DNA from: an uncultured Myxococcales bacterium
GTDB lineage: Bacteria > Myxococcota_A > Polyangia > Polyangiales > Polyangiaceae
NCBI GenBank assembly: GCA_937998045.1
Contig: CALKVG010000721.1
Location: 1-20,449, forward strand
Length of the DNA stretch: 20,449 bases
Reading direction: 5' to 3'
Numbering within the stretch: position 1 is the stretch's first letter; every line of letters starts with the position of its first letter. The notes beneath the pieces were generated by a model. It was not told the origin of the DNA. It saw only the letters and a program-made list of their open reading frames with translations, and ran no database searches. This document shows, one piece after another, positions 8,120-15,588 of the stretch. The translations under genes and the position numbers were made by a program.

Positions 8120-9198
8120 AGGGGCTCGTTCTCGCCGGAGGGGCGGGGACGCGCCTGCGTCCTCTGACGTACTCCGGGGCGAAGCAGCTGGTGCCGGTCG
8201 CGAATCGGCCGATCCTCTTCTACGTCGTCGACAATCTCGTCGACGCCGGCATTACCGAGATCGCAATGATCGTCTCCCCGGAGACGGGGTCCGAGGTTCG
8301 CGCCACGGTCGGCGACGGTTCGCGTTGGGGGGCGCACATCACGTACATCGTGCAGGATCGCCCGTCCGGACTCGCGCACGCTGCGAAGATGGCGCACGCC
8401 TATATCGGGCACAGCGATTTCTGCATGTTCCTGGGCGACAATTTGATCGGAGCGAAAGTGCGAGGATCGATCGACGCATTTCGAGCTGCGCCGTCGATCG
8501 CGGCGTCGGTCATGCTCAAGCAGGTCGCGAATCCGTCCCAGTTCGGCGTTGCCGAGGTGGATGCATCGGGAAATGTCGTGCGGCTCGTGGAGAAGCCGGC
8601 GAACCCGAAGAGCGATCTCGCGCTCGTCGGGATCTACCTATTTCGCTCACAAATTTTCGACGCGATCGAACGCATCCGTCCGTCGGCACGCGGGGAGCTG
8701 GAGATAACCGACGCGATCGGCAAGCTCATCGAGCTCGGCCATGTCGTACGCTTCGACCGAGTAGCGGCGTGGTGGCTCGACACGGGCAAGAAGGACGATC
8801 TCCTTCTCGCGAACGACACCGTACTCGACGACTGGCTGACTTACGGCATCCACGGCGGAGTGGACGCGGAGAGCCGAATCTCGGGCCGCGTGCGCGTCGA
8901 GGAGGGCGCGCAGATCCGTCGCTCGACCGTGCGCGGCCCGGCCATCATCGGCGCACGCGCTCAGGTCGTCGACTCGCGAATCGGTCCGTTCACGAGCGTG
9001 GGGGACGACGTGGTCATCGAACGGGCCAGCGTCAATCACTCGATTTTGATGAACGGAAGCAGCGTACGAGACATCGGGCTGCTGGAGGACTCCGTCGTCG
9101 GGCGCCGGGTCCTGGTGCACCCGGGCGAGACGAGGCACGGGGCGCTCAGCCTGCTCGTCGGGGACGATTCGCGGGTCGAGCTCGCACGTCCGCAGTGA
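8116..9198 (+). CDS. rfbA: Glucose-1-phosphate thymidylyltransferase, long form
   Basis: 360 residues; it makes dTDP-glucose from glucose-1-phosphate and dTTP. The start is the ATG at 8116, overlapping the previous stop by four bases, with GGAGG ten bases upstream. The nucleotidyltransferase signature GGAGTRLRP (8-16) and K23 are intact, and 'DRPSGLAHAAKMAHAYIG' and 'FLGDNL' are characteristic of the long RmlA subgroup. Ordinary RmlA is about 290 residues; the extra part here, from about residue 250, has the hexapeptide rhythm of a left-handed beta-helix (V/I-rich: RVEEGAQIRRSTVRGPAIIG). Long RmlA proteins such as StrD are common in antibiotic and deoxysugar clusters. It supplies the substrate for RfbB. 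A 24-base gap separates it from the next gene. Confidence 0.94.
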   Translation: MKGLVLAGGAGTRLRPLTYSGAKQLVPVANRPILFYVVDNLVDAGITEIAMIVSPETGSEVRATVGDGSRWGAHITYIVQDRPSGLAHAAKMAHAYIGHSDFCMFLGDNLIGAKVRGSIDAFRAAPSIAASVMLKQVANPSQFGVAEVDASGNVVRLVEKPANPKSDLALVGIYLFRSQIFDAIERIRPSARGELEITDAIGKLIELGHVVRFDRVAAWWLDTGKKDDLLLANDTVLDDWLTYGIHGGVDAESRISGRVRVEEGAQIRRSTVRGPAIIGARAQVVDSRIGPFTSVGDDVVIERASVNHSILMNGSSVRDIGLLEDSVVGRRVLVHPGETRHGALSLLVGDDSRVELARPQ

Positions 9199-9222
9199 GC
9201 GGCGGCCGGAAGGGGGAGAGGC

Positions 9223-10170
9223 ATGGCCATCGTCGTCTTTGGAGCCGGATTTCTTGGCCAACGGTGCGCGCGGGACATCCCGGGCGCGCGCCTGTCGAGC
9301 GTGGACGTGACCGACACCTCCGCCGTCGCGGAGGAGCTGCGCACCCACCGGGCCCGGGCGGCCGTCAACTGCGCGGGCGCGACCGGGAAGCCGAACGTCG
9401 ACTGGTGCGAGCGCCATCCCTTCGAGACGCAGCGGGCGAACGTGGGCGGAGCCCTGAGTGTCGCGGAGGCCTGTGCGGAGGCGCGCGTGTATCTCGTGCA
9501 TATGGGCTCGGGCTGCATCTTCTACGGACCGGCCCCGGCTGCGGGGGGCTGGCGAGAGGACGACTTCGCGAATCCGACGTCGCTGTACTCTCGAAGCAAG
9601 TACGCCGCGGACCTGATGCTGGCGAATCTGCCCGACGTCGCGATCGCTCGCCTTCGGATGCCGATCGCGGGCGAGCCGCATCCTCGCAACCTGATCACCA
9701 AGCTGGTGGGCTACAAATACGTCGTCGACGTCGAAAACTCCGTAACGGTGATCGATGACCTGGTGATGGTCATTCGTGCCCTGATAGCGAAGCGGCCAAC
9801 GGGGATCTTCCACGTCACCAATCCGGGGAGCATGCGTCATCGGGACCTGCTGCGGATGTACCGAGACATGGTAGACCCGAGCCACGAGTGCACGTTGATA
9901 GACGAGCGCGAGCTCGTCGACCGCGGCCTCGCTACGCACGCCCGGTCGAACTGCATCTTGTCGAGTTCGCGTTTGACGGCGCTCGGAATCCACATGCGTC
10001 CGATCGATACGGCGCTTCGCGATGCGCTGTCGCAGTACGCACGCCATCGGAAGAACGGACTCGCTCGTGGCACGCCGCCGAAGGCGTCCGGCGAAGTGGC
10101 GGCCTCGGAGGCGCACGACATACCGATTCGCACGAGTTGTGGCGGGGCTCGTAGCGGACCGACGGCATGA
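9223..10170 (+). CDS. UER/NRS-ER-like dTDP-4-keto-6-deoxyglucose epimerase/reductase
   Basis: 315 residues, RmlD-like SDR. The cofactor motif FGAGFLG (6-12) and Y122/K126 (YSRSK) are present. More telling is a set of motifs shared with plant nucleotide-rhamnose synthase/epimerase-reductase (UER1, the C-terminal half of RHM): GATGKPNVDWCE (52-63), 'MGSGCIF' (94-100), 'RMPI...PRNLITK' (145-160), 'VTVIDDL', 'TNPG' and 'MYRDMVDPS'. In the plant enzyme one active site does both 3,5-epimerisation and 4-reduction, and as I recall a Cys and a Lys at the positions of C98 and K160 here serve the epimerase step. It therefore probably replaces both RmlC and RmlD, neither of which is encoded in the window. 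The last 28 or so residues are an unconserved basic tail. A good ribosome site (AGGGGGAG) precedes the ATG, and the stop overlaps the next start (ATGA). Confidence 0.82.
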   Translation: MAIVVFGAGFLGQRCARDIPGARLSSVDVTDTSAVAEELRTHRARAAVNCAGATGKPNVDWCERHPFETQRANVGGALSVAEACAEARVYLVHMGSGCIFYGPAPAAGGWREDDFANPTSLYSRSKYAADLMLANLPDVAIARLRMPIAGEPHPRNLITKLVGYKYVVDVENSVTVIDDLVMVIRALIAKRPTGIFHVTNPGSMRHRDLLRMYRDMVDPSHECTLIDERELVDRGLATHARSNCILSSSRLTALGIHMRPIDTALRDALSQYARHRKNGLARGTPPKASGEVAASEAHDIPIRTSCGGARSGPTA

Positions 10171-12095
10171 GTCCAGAGATCCTCCCGTCCGTGCCGCCCT
10201 TCCTCCGTGGCACCGTTTTCGCCGCATGGTTCTTTTCGATCGCCGTGGCTCTGGGGTTGCGCTCGCTCCGCTGGCTACGCGTGCGACCGTCGTCGTTCAC
10301 GCCCGCCGAGCTCGGCTTCGTTTGCGCTGCCCTCGGTACGGGACTGTTGCAGCTCGTCCCGTGCGCGCTGGCCGTATGTAGCCGAATGACCGCGTCGAAC
10401 GTGCGCTGGGCGTGCGCCGCGCTCACCCTGCTGCTGGGCCCCGACCTCGTGCACCTGGTTCGCGCGGTCCCACGCGCATGGAGGTCCCGTCCTCCGTCGA
10501 GTGTTTCGCGAGCGGCGGTCGTGTGGACCGGGCTCCTCGCGATCACCCTCGGCATCGTCTTGCTGCAAGCGCTGGCGCCCGGCCACCTCGGGGACGACGA
10601 CGGCTATCATCTGAGCATGCCGAAGCGGTGGCTGGGCTCGGGAACGCTCGAGTATCAGCCAACCTATCCGAATACGAACGCATCGCTCGGATTCGAAATG
10701 CTGTACGTAATCGCATTGTCATCATGCGATATGATCGGCGCGAAGCTTCTACACTATTGCGCCGGCCTCTTCTCTCTCTTCGGGGTCTACCTCGCAGCCG
10801 CGCGGCTTGGCGCGCCCCTGGCCGGGATCACGGCGATCTCCGCCCTGGTGGTTCAGACGATGTTCTGCAATCTGCCGTACATTCTCCCGATGGCTTATGC
10901 CGACTGCGGCGTGACGTTGATGGCGATGGCCGCCACGGTGGTCTGGCTCGTGTGGCGAGAACGCAAAGAGCCGGCGCTGTTCGCCTGCTTCGCGCTGCTC
11001 GCCGGCTTGGCGGGGTCATTCAAGTTCACCGCGGCGGCCTTCGCCCTGGCCTGGGTGCCGGCCCTCCTGGTCGAGGAGAGGAGGGCGGGGGCAACCTGGC
11101 CGCGCTGCCTGCGCGTGGTCGGTGGCTTGGGGGCCATTTCGGCGATTCCCATCCTGCCCTGGCTATGTCGCAACGCAGTCGTGGTGAAGAACCCGGTCTA
11201 TCCGCTCCTGTCGCACACGATTCCGAGCCGCGACCTGACTGCGGCGCAAGCGAGCGTCGTCAGCCGGTACATACACTACTACGCATGGGGGCTCGCCTCG
11301 GGACCTCACCTCACCGAGGCTTCCAGAAGGCACCTGGTGATTGGCGCGGTGCTGTTCCTGCTGGTATGCGGAGGAGCGAGCGCGTTCTTCGTCCGACCTC
11401 CAGCCCTCCGATCGCTCTGGGTTACCGCAGCGAGCTTCGCGGTGATCGCCGCGGCACTGACGGGTTTCGTGTTTCGCTACTGGCTACCGGCAATCCTCCT
11501 TGCGACTCTCGTGGTGACGGCGGCCTTGACACGGAGATGGCACGGCCGGCCGTGGCGATATGCGCCCGCGTCGCTGCTCGTCATCGTGGCTCTCTGCCAG
11601 GAGCTCCGGATGCGGAAGGGCGACCTCGCCGCGGACGCTCGCCTGAGCCTTGGAATGAGCACCGCCGACCGCGAATACGCGGCAGATCCATACTGGAACA
11701 TGTGGAAGTACGTCAACGCGTCTACGGAGAAGGACGCTCGCGTGCTGGCGGCTGCCTTTTATACCAGCATCGGAGCGTCCCAGTTCGGAGGCTACTGGGT
11801 CGACAGGAAGCTCTTCACGACCGACGCTCAGTTTCAGTCGTTCATTCGCCTGGACCGGTGGTCGTCCTTCCTCCGGAGTGTTCGGGACGCAGGGATCACG
11901 TACGTCCTCATCTTCGAGTCGCAGTACTGCGCGGGGCGATACGGCTTCTCCTTCACCGAAGGAGGGAATGAATATCCATTTTGCCGGCGATTGGTGGACG
12001 AGTACGGAGAGAAGGTGGCCCAATTCGGGGAGCTGCAGCTCTACCGCGTATGGCCGGAGGAGGCTCTCCGCAGCGCCGAGCAGCCGAGTGAGTGA
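10167..12095 (+). CDS. GT-C-type membrane glycosyltransferase, paralogue 1
   Basis: 642 residues; last gene of the sugar operon, starting in an ATGA overlap with the UER-like gene. About ten to twelve hydrophobic segments fill residues 13-480, then a soluble region runs to the end. The key segment 'HLGDDDGYHLSMPKRWL' (140-156) has the acidic cluster D143-D145 and the 'YHLxxPKxxL' motif of GT-C/GT39-like proteins; it falls in the first large extracytoplasmic loop. 'PTYPNTNASLGFEML', 'GSFKFTA', 'NPVYPL', 'IPSRDLT' and 'FRYWLP' recur in the protein at 15589, so the two are paralogues. A role in moving a lipid-linked sugar onto an envelope glycan or secreted protein is inferred from fold and context. 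It ends 11 bases from the convergent propeller gene, too short for a separate terminator. Confidence 0.78.
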   Translation: MSPEILPSVPPFLRGTVFAAWFFSIAVALGLRSLRWLRVRPSSFTPAELGFVCAALGTGLLQLVPCALAVCSRMTASNVRWACAALTLLLGPDLVHLVRAVPRAWRSRPPSSVSRAAVVWTGLLAITLGIVLLQALAPGHLGDDDGYHLSMPKRWLGSGTLEYQPTYPNTNASLGFEMLYVIALSSCDMIGAKLLHYCAGLFSLFGVYLAAARLGAPLAGITAISALVVQTMFCNLPYILPMAYADCGVTLMAMAATVVWLVWRERKEPALFACFALLAGLAGSFKFTAAAFALAWVPALLVEERRAGATWPRCLRVVGGLGAISAIPILPWLCRNAVVVKNPVYPLLSHTIPSRDLTAAQASVVSRYIHYYAWGLASGPHLTEASRRHLVIGAVLFLLVCGGASAFFVRPPALRSLWVTAASFAVIAAALTGFVFRYWLPAILLATLVVTAALTRRWHGRPWRYAPASLLVIVALCQELRMRKGDLAADARLSLGMSTADREYAADPYWNMWKYVNASTEKDARVLAAAFYTSIGASQFGGYWVDRKLFTTDAQFQSFIRLDRWSSFLRSVRDAGITYVLIFESQYCAGRYGFSFTEGGNEYPFCRRLVDEYGEKVAQFGELQLYRVWPEEALRSAEQPSE

Positions 12096-12106
12096 TATGG
12101 GCGCGA

Positions 12107-13450
12107 CTACTTCGTAACGACGCGCCAGAAGCCGCCGTTCGTATTGGCGGAATAGAGGATATTGTGGTCCGGGTCGTACGCCATGTAACGTCCACCTTGG
12201 GTCATCACGGGGGTCTGCAACGTGGTCCAGGTGGTCGGCGCCGCCTCGGGCGCGGAGGAATAGAAGGTGGTGGACCCGGCAGGAACGTAGTCGAGCCCGG
12301 AGCTCGTGAAGATCGTCGTTCCGTCGCCCACCAGCGCCACGGACTTGGGCGAGTTCGGGATCGTCTGCCAGGTGATCCCGTCCTGGCTCTGCAGCACGCC
12401 GCTCAGCCCCGGGAGATAGAGCGTCCCGTGCGATTGGTACAGGGGGCCGTTGCTCGCGTTGCCCGAGAAGACCTTCGTCCAGGTCTTGGCGCCGTCGGTC
12501 GTACGCCAGACGCCGCCGAAGAGCGATCCCATGAGCCAGAGTTTGCTGTCGATCATCATCTGGCCGTCGCCTTCGCTCCACGGCTCGGCGCTCTGGAGCA
12601 ATGTCCAGTGCTGCCCGCCATCCATGGTCTCCGTGAGGCATCCCGAGCCGAATGGGCCGGTGCAGCCGCCGTGATAGCTGACGAGCAGATGCTGGGGATT
12701 GGTCGGGTCCATCGTGATGGCCTGGACGAAGCCGCCGTAGGGTGTGTATTGGATGACATCCTGGGTGAGCATCTGCTCCCAGTCGACGCCCGCGTTCGTG
12801 GACTTGAAGACTCCACCGGGCCCGTACCCGGCGCAGGTATAGATGACCTGCGGATTCGAGGGGTCGATGACCATGGTCCAATTGCGGCCCTGATCGAGCT
12901 GCATTCCGTTCGTGCCCGTGTTCACATGGGTCCAGGTCGCACCGCAGTCCTTGCTCTGATAAATTCCCTGAGCAGAGGTCCCGAGATACACGACGGACGT
13001 GTCCTGCGGGTCGACGGCGAAGTTGGCGACGCCGTAGTTCTGCCCTGCGGGGGTATTCAGGTTGGGATCGAGACTGACCGTGGGCGGGGTGATGTTTTCC
13101 CAGACCCCCACCGCACCCGTTACGCCGTTGCCGGGCATGCAGGGTCGCACGACGTGTCCGCTGTCCGCGGCGGCTGTAGCTCCGCTGTCGGTCGCACCGG
13201 GTGTGCCGCCTTCTGGTGCGCCGAGATCTCCGCTATCGGACGGATTCCCCGTGCCGCCATCGGACGAAGCTCCGGTACCGCTATCTGGCACATTGGCAAA
13301 GCCGCCATCCACCGTGGCGGTTCCGGCGGCATCCGGCGTCGAATCGCCGGAAGTCTCCGCCGGTGGAGCGCTGTTTGCGCAGTTGCTGGCCAGCAAGGCG
13401 CAAACGATCGGCGCAAACGTAAGGGTCGAAGTCAAGGGACGCTCGTTCAC
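12107..13450 (-). CDS. Secreted Asp-box (BNR/sortilin-like) beta-propeller, copy 1
   Basis: 447 residues from GTG at 13450. An ATG exists 12 bases upstream, but the sequence between (GGAGG, then five bases, then GTG) is an ideal ribosome site for the GTG, and nothing suitable precedes the ATG. The N-terminus is a signal peptide; 'LLASNC' (C24) resembles a lipobox but has Asn at -1, so lipidation is doubtful. Residues about 26-98 are a Pro/Asp/Ser/Gly-rich linker. The propeller then has five Asp-box motifs: SKDCGATW (166-173), STNAGVDW (217-224), TMDGGQHW (275-282), TTDGAKTW (317-324) and SQDGITW (355-361). Such proteins resemble sialidase-like or VPS10 propellers and glycoside hydrolases, but I see no catalytic set, so activity is unknown. 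It is duplicated at 14032-15219 and convergent with the GT-C gene. Confidence 0.85.
   Translation of the reverse strand: MNERPLTSTLTFAPIVCALLASNCANSAPPAETSGDSTPDAAGTATVDGGFANVPDSGTGASSDGGTGNPSDSGDLGAPEGGTPGATDSGATAAADSGHVVRPCMPGNGVTGAVGVWENITPPTVSLDPNLNTPAGQNYGVANFAVDPQDTSVVYLGTSAQGIYQSKDCGATWTHVNTGTNGMQLDQGRNWTMVIDPSNPQVIYTCAGYGPGGVFKSTNAGVDWEQMLTQDVIQYTPYGGFVQAITMDPTNPQHLLVSYHGGCTGPFGSGCLTETMDGGQHWTLLQSAEPWSEGDGQMMIDSKLWLMGSLFGGVWRTTDGAKTWTKVFSGNASNGPLYQSHGTLYLPGLSGVLQSQDGITWQTIPNSPKSVALVGDGTTIFTSSGLDYVPAGSTTFYSSAPEAAPTTWTTLQTPVMTQGGRYMAYDPDHNILYSANTNGGFWRVVTK
12331..13072. repeat. 742-bp identical direct repeat, copy A (within propeller 1)
   Basis: By reading, every base of this stretch matches 14256-14997 (constant offset 1925). 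The flanks, still homologous and ungapped, diverge: about 88% identity on the 3'-coding side (12107-12330) and lower on the other side up to about 13162, after which homology ends. The bounding differences are A12330/G14255 and A13073/G14998. Confidence 0.88.
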
Positions 13451-14031
13451 GATAGCCTCCATACTGGAAATATTCGGGACATGCGTATGCCTAGTGGGCG
13501 ACTGTGATTCCCCCCTACGTGGCCGACGAGCGCGACCGAGGCGAGTGCTCGGTTCGTGCTCACCACATCGTGCTTATTGCGATGACCGCCGGTCCAAATC
13601 GTTCGGATGTGACCAGTGGCTCTACTATTGATAGAGCCGTCGACGAGAGTGCGCGCTTTGCCTTACATGGAGCGAACCTCGGGCTCCGGCGGCGAAAACC
13701 GCGGAGGTCCGGGCCTGGAGCGGCGGAGTTGTCCCGTGCGGCGGCCGCGGGCGCGACGGACGAGAGCCGGCGGCCGAGGATCCGAGTCGGTACCCGTCTA
13801 CGGCTGTAGGCGACATCGACTGGCGTATGAGACGCGCCGCTCGGGCGTCTCGACGTCGTGGCGCGCAGACCATCGCATTTTGATGATCGGATGACAAGCC
13901 GATCTATGCCTCAAGCGTAGCTCGAAGCAGAGCAATGCCAAGAGACTCCTACGGTGGCCGAAATGCGGAATCGATCCGTGGGAACCCTTTTCGCCTGCGG
14001 GCGCGTCGATGCCCTGCGGCGAAAGGAGCGG
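13451..14031. other. 581-bp non-coding gap between the two propeller genes
   Basis: No open frame here has convincing codon use or recognisable product. It should hold the promoter of copy 1 (reading left) and the 3' end of the copy 2 message. It contains an inverted repeat at 13618-13638. It is less GC-skewed in places than the flanking genes (for instance 13560-13640 and 13870-13960), as expected for non-coding DNA here. I see no transposase remnant or tRNA that would explain the duplication. Confidence 0.6.
13618..13638. promoter_or_regulatory. 7-bp inverted repeat, possible operator
   Basis: GGCTCTA, spacer CTATTGA, TAGAGCC: perfect 7-bp arms, 168 bases upstream of the copy 1 start. No T-run follows on either strand, so a terminator is unlikely; a protein-binding site is possible but unsupported otherwise. 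Confidence 0.3.
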
Positions 14032-15219
14032 CTATCTCGTGACGATGCGCCAGAAGCCGCCGTTGGTGTTGGCGGAATAAAGGATATGGTGGTCCGGGTC
14101 GTACGCCATGTAACGCCCGCCTTGAGTCATGACGGGCGTCTGCAACGGAGTCCAGGCGACCGTCGCCGCTTCGGGCGCGGAGGAATAGAATGCGGTGGAC
14201 CCGGCAGGAACGTAATCCAGCCCGGAGCTCGCGAAGATCGTCGTTCCGTCGCCCGCCAGCGCCACGGACTTGGGCGAGTTCGGGATCGTCTGCCAGGTGA
14301 TCCCGTCCTGGCTCTGCAGCACGCCGCTCAGCCCCGGGAGATAGAGCGTCCCGTGCGATTGGTACAGGGGGCCGTTGCTCGCGTTGCCCGAGAAGACCTT
14401 CGTCCAGGTCTTGGCGCCGTCGGTCGTACGCCAGACGCCGCCGAAGAGCGATCCCATGAGCCAGAGTTTGCTGTCGATCATCATCTGGCCGTCGCCTTCG
14501 CTCCACGGCTCGGCGCTCTGGAGCAATGTCCAGTGCTGCCCGCCATCCATGGTCTCCGTGAGGCATCCCGAGCCGAATGGGCCGGTGCAGCCGCCGTGAT
14601 AGCTGACGAGCAGATGCTGGGGATTGGTCGGGTCCATCGTGATGGCCTGGACGAAGCCGCCGTAGGGTGTGTATTGGATGACATCCTGGGTGAGCATCTG
14701 CTCCCAGTCGACGCCCGCGTTCGTGGACTTGAAGACTCCACCGGGCCCGTACCCGGCGCAGGTATAGATGACCTGCGGATTCGAGGGGTCGATGACCATG
14801 GTCCAATTGCGGCCCTGATCGAGCTGCATTCCGTTCGTGCCCGTGTTCACATGGGTCCAGGTCGCACCGCAGTCCTTGCTCTGATAAATTCCCTGAGCAG
14901 AGGTCCCGAGATACACGACGGACGTGTCCTGCGGGTCGACGGCGAAGTTGGCGACGCCGTAGTTCTGCCCTGCGGGGGTATTCAGGTTGGGATCGAGGCT
15001 GACCGTGGATGGCGTGATGTCCTCCCAAACGGCCACTTTAGCCGTTACGCCGTTGCCGCGTTCGCAGGGTCTTACGATATGTCCGTGGTGCGCTGCGGCG
15101 CCTCGTGAGCCGTCGGACGCACCCGGATCATGCGGGGGTCGTGGGCGCAACGCCGCGTGCGGCGCGCACGCAGAGACCAGTCCGGCCGCCATCAGGCAGG
15201 CTCTCCTCACGTGTCGCAT
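14032..15219 (-). CDS. Asp-box (BNR/sortilin-like) beta-propeller lipoprotein, copy 2
   Basis: 395 residues from the ATG at 15219, which has GAGAGGGG six bases upstream; the frame is open to 15444 but the extra part is Arg-rich and lacks a signal. The N-terminus 'RRACLMAAGLVSAC' is a canonical lipoprotein signal with lipobox LVSAC (C18), so it should be anchored in a membrane. The linker is much shorter than in copy 1 (about residues 19-45). Asp boxes are at 114-121, 165-172, 223-230, 265-272 and 303-309. The central 247 codons or so are identical to copy 1 at DNA level, while the C-terminal 75 residues differ at several positions (for example VAWTPL for TTWTTL). It stands back-to-back with the GT-C gene at 15589 across a 369-base gap. 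Function unknown. Confidence 0.85.
   Translation of the reverse strand: MRHVRRACLMAAGLVSACAPHAALRPRPPHDPGASDGSRGAAAHHGHIVRPCERGNGVTAKVAVWEDITPSTVSLDPNLNTPAGQNYGVANFAVDPQDTSVVYLGTSAQGIYQSKDCGATWTHVNTGTNGMQLDQGRNWTMVIDPSNPQVIYTCAGYGPGGVFKSTNAGVDWEQMLTQDVIQYTPYGGFVQAITMDPTNPQHLLVSYHGGCTGPFGSGCLTETMDGGQHWTLLQSAEPWSEGDGQMMIDSKLWLMGSLFGGVWRTTDGAKTWTKVFSGNASNGPLYQSHGTLYLPGLSGVLQSQDGITWQTIPNSPKSVALAGDGTTIFASSGLDYVPAGSTAFYSSAPEAATVAWTPLQTPVMTQGGRYMAYDPDHHILYSANTNGGFWRIVTR
14256..14997. repeat. 742-bp identical direct repeat, copy B (within propeller 2)
   Basis: Partner of 12331-13072, same orientation. The sharp change from complete identity to about 88% at both margins suggests recent gene conversion of an older duplication rather than a single recent copying event. 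Confidence 0.88.
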
Positions 15220-15271
15220 CAAGGCCCCTCTCCGGCATCGGTGCGAGCGCCGTACCGCAGCCGTTCGCGCG

Positions 15272-15294
15272 CCGCCTCCCGTCCTTGGAGGCGG
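15272..15294 (-). promoter_or_regulatory. Hairpin in the propeller 2 leader
   Basis: CCGCCTCC, seven-base loop, GGAGGCGG: 8-bp perfect arms, ending 53 bases upstream of the copy 2 ATG. If the message starts further right, this would fold in its 5' leader. No counterpart lies before copy 1. Confidence 0.3.
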
Positions 15295-15480
15295 GCTCGA
15301 GGGCGCCAATTTGCACCACCATGACCAAATCGACGTCTTCGCGGGCGAGGTGGTCCCCACCCCGATCGCGAGGCGCCAGCCCCGGGCGCTCGAGCGGCTC
15401 GCGACAAGTCTGGTGAGGGCGGCGTGCGGGCCGGGCCCGAGCAAACCGAGTGGCGGCGCGCACGGACCGACTCGGCACGA

Positions 15481-15512
15481 GCTAACGGGCTAACGAGCTA
15501 ACGAGCTAACGA
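15481..15512. repeat. Octamer tandem repeat GCTAACGR, four units
   Basis: GCTAACGG followed by three GCTAACGA units, preceded by GA and followed by GG. The period of eight shifts frame with each unit and places TAA stops in every frame on the + strand. It lies 77 bases before the GT-C 2 start, so unit-number changes could alter promoter or leader spacing. Confidence 0.8.
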
Positions 15513-15564
15513 GGCAAATGGCGTATGAGCGATTCGAAAGAAAGGCTTCGGTCCTGGACGCGAA

Positions 15565-15586
15565 GAATTCCCCTCTTAAGGAATTC
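15565..15586 (+). promoter_or_regulatory. Hairpin covering the GT-C 2 ribosome binding site
   Basis: GAATTCC (15565-15571) pairs with GGAATTC (15580-15586) around an eight-base loop. The right arm contains most of the AAGGA Shine-Dalgarno and ends two bases before the ATG at 15589, so folding would hide the ribosome site. Confidence 0.4.
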
Positions 15587-15588
15587 GC

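Larger units (their letters stand above)
15220..15588. other. Divergent intergenic region between propeller 2 and GT-C 2
   Basis: 369 bases holding the leaders of both genes. It contains a perfect 8-bp hairpin at 15272-15294 (upstream of propeller 2), an octamer tandem repeat at 15481-15512 and a ribosome-site hairpin at 15565-15586 (upstream of GT-C 2). No credible coding frame. Promoters for both directions must lie here, but no clear -35/-10 pair stands out. Confidence 0.6.

Noticed and set aside
13451..13462. ATG at 13462 as the start of propeller 1
   Set aside because: No ribosome site precedes it, whereas GGAGG inside this stretch is ideally placed for the GTG at 13450.
12092..13507. 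Plus-strand open frame of 471 codons, with a near-identical partner at 13954-15108
   Set aside because: It looks like a conserved duplicated gene, but it is the antisense shadow of the two propellers; the similarity follows from their DNA identity, and the Asp-box motifs are on the minus strand.
15220..15444. Longer start for propeller 2 at 15444 (75 extra residues)
   Set aside because: The extra segment is Arg/Ser-rich and would bury the lipoprotein signal; the ATG at 15219 has a ribosome site and is followed at once by the signal peptide.
15481..15512. CRISPR-like array
   Set aside because: Units are eight bases with no spacers between them; this is a simple tandem repeat, and no cas gene is near.
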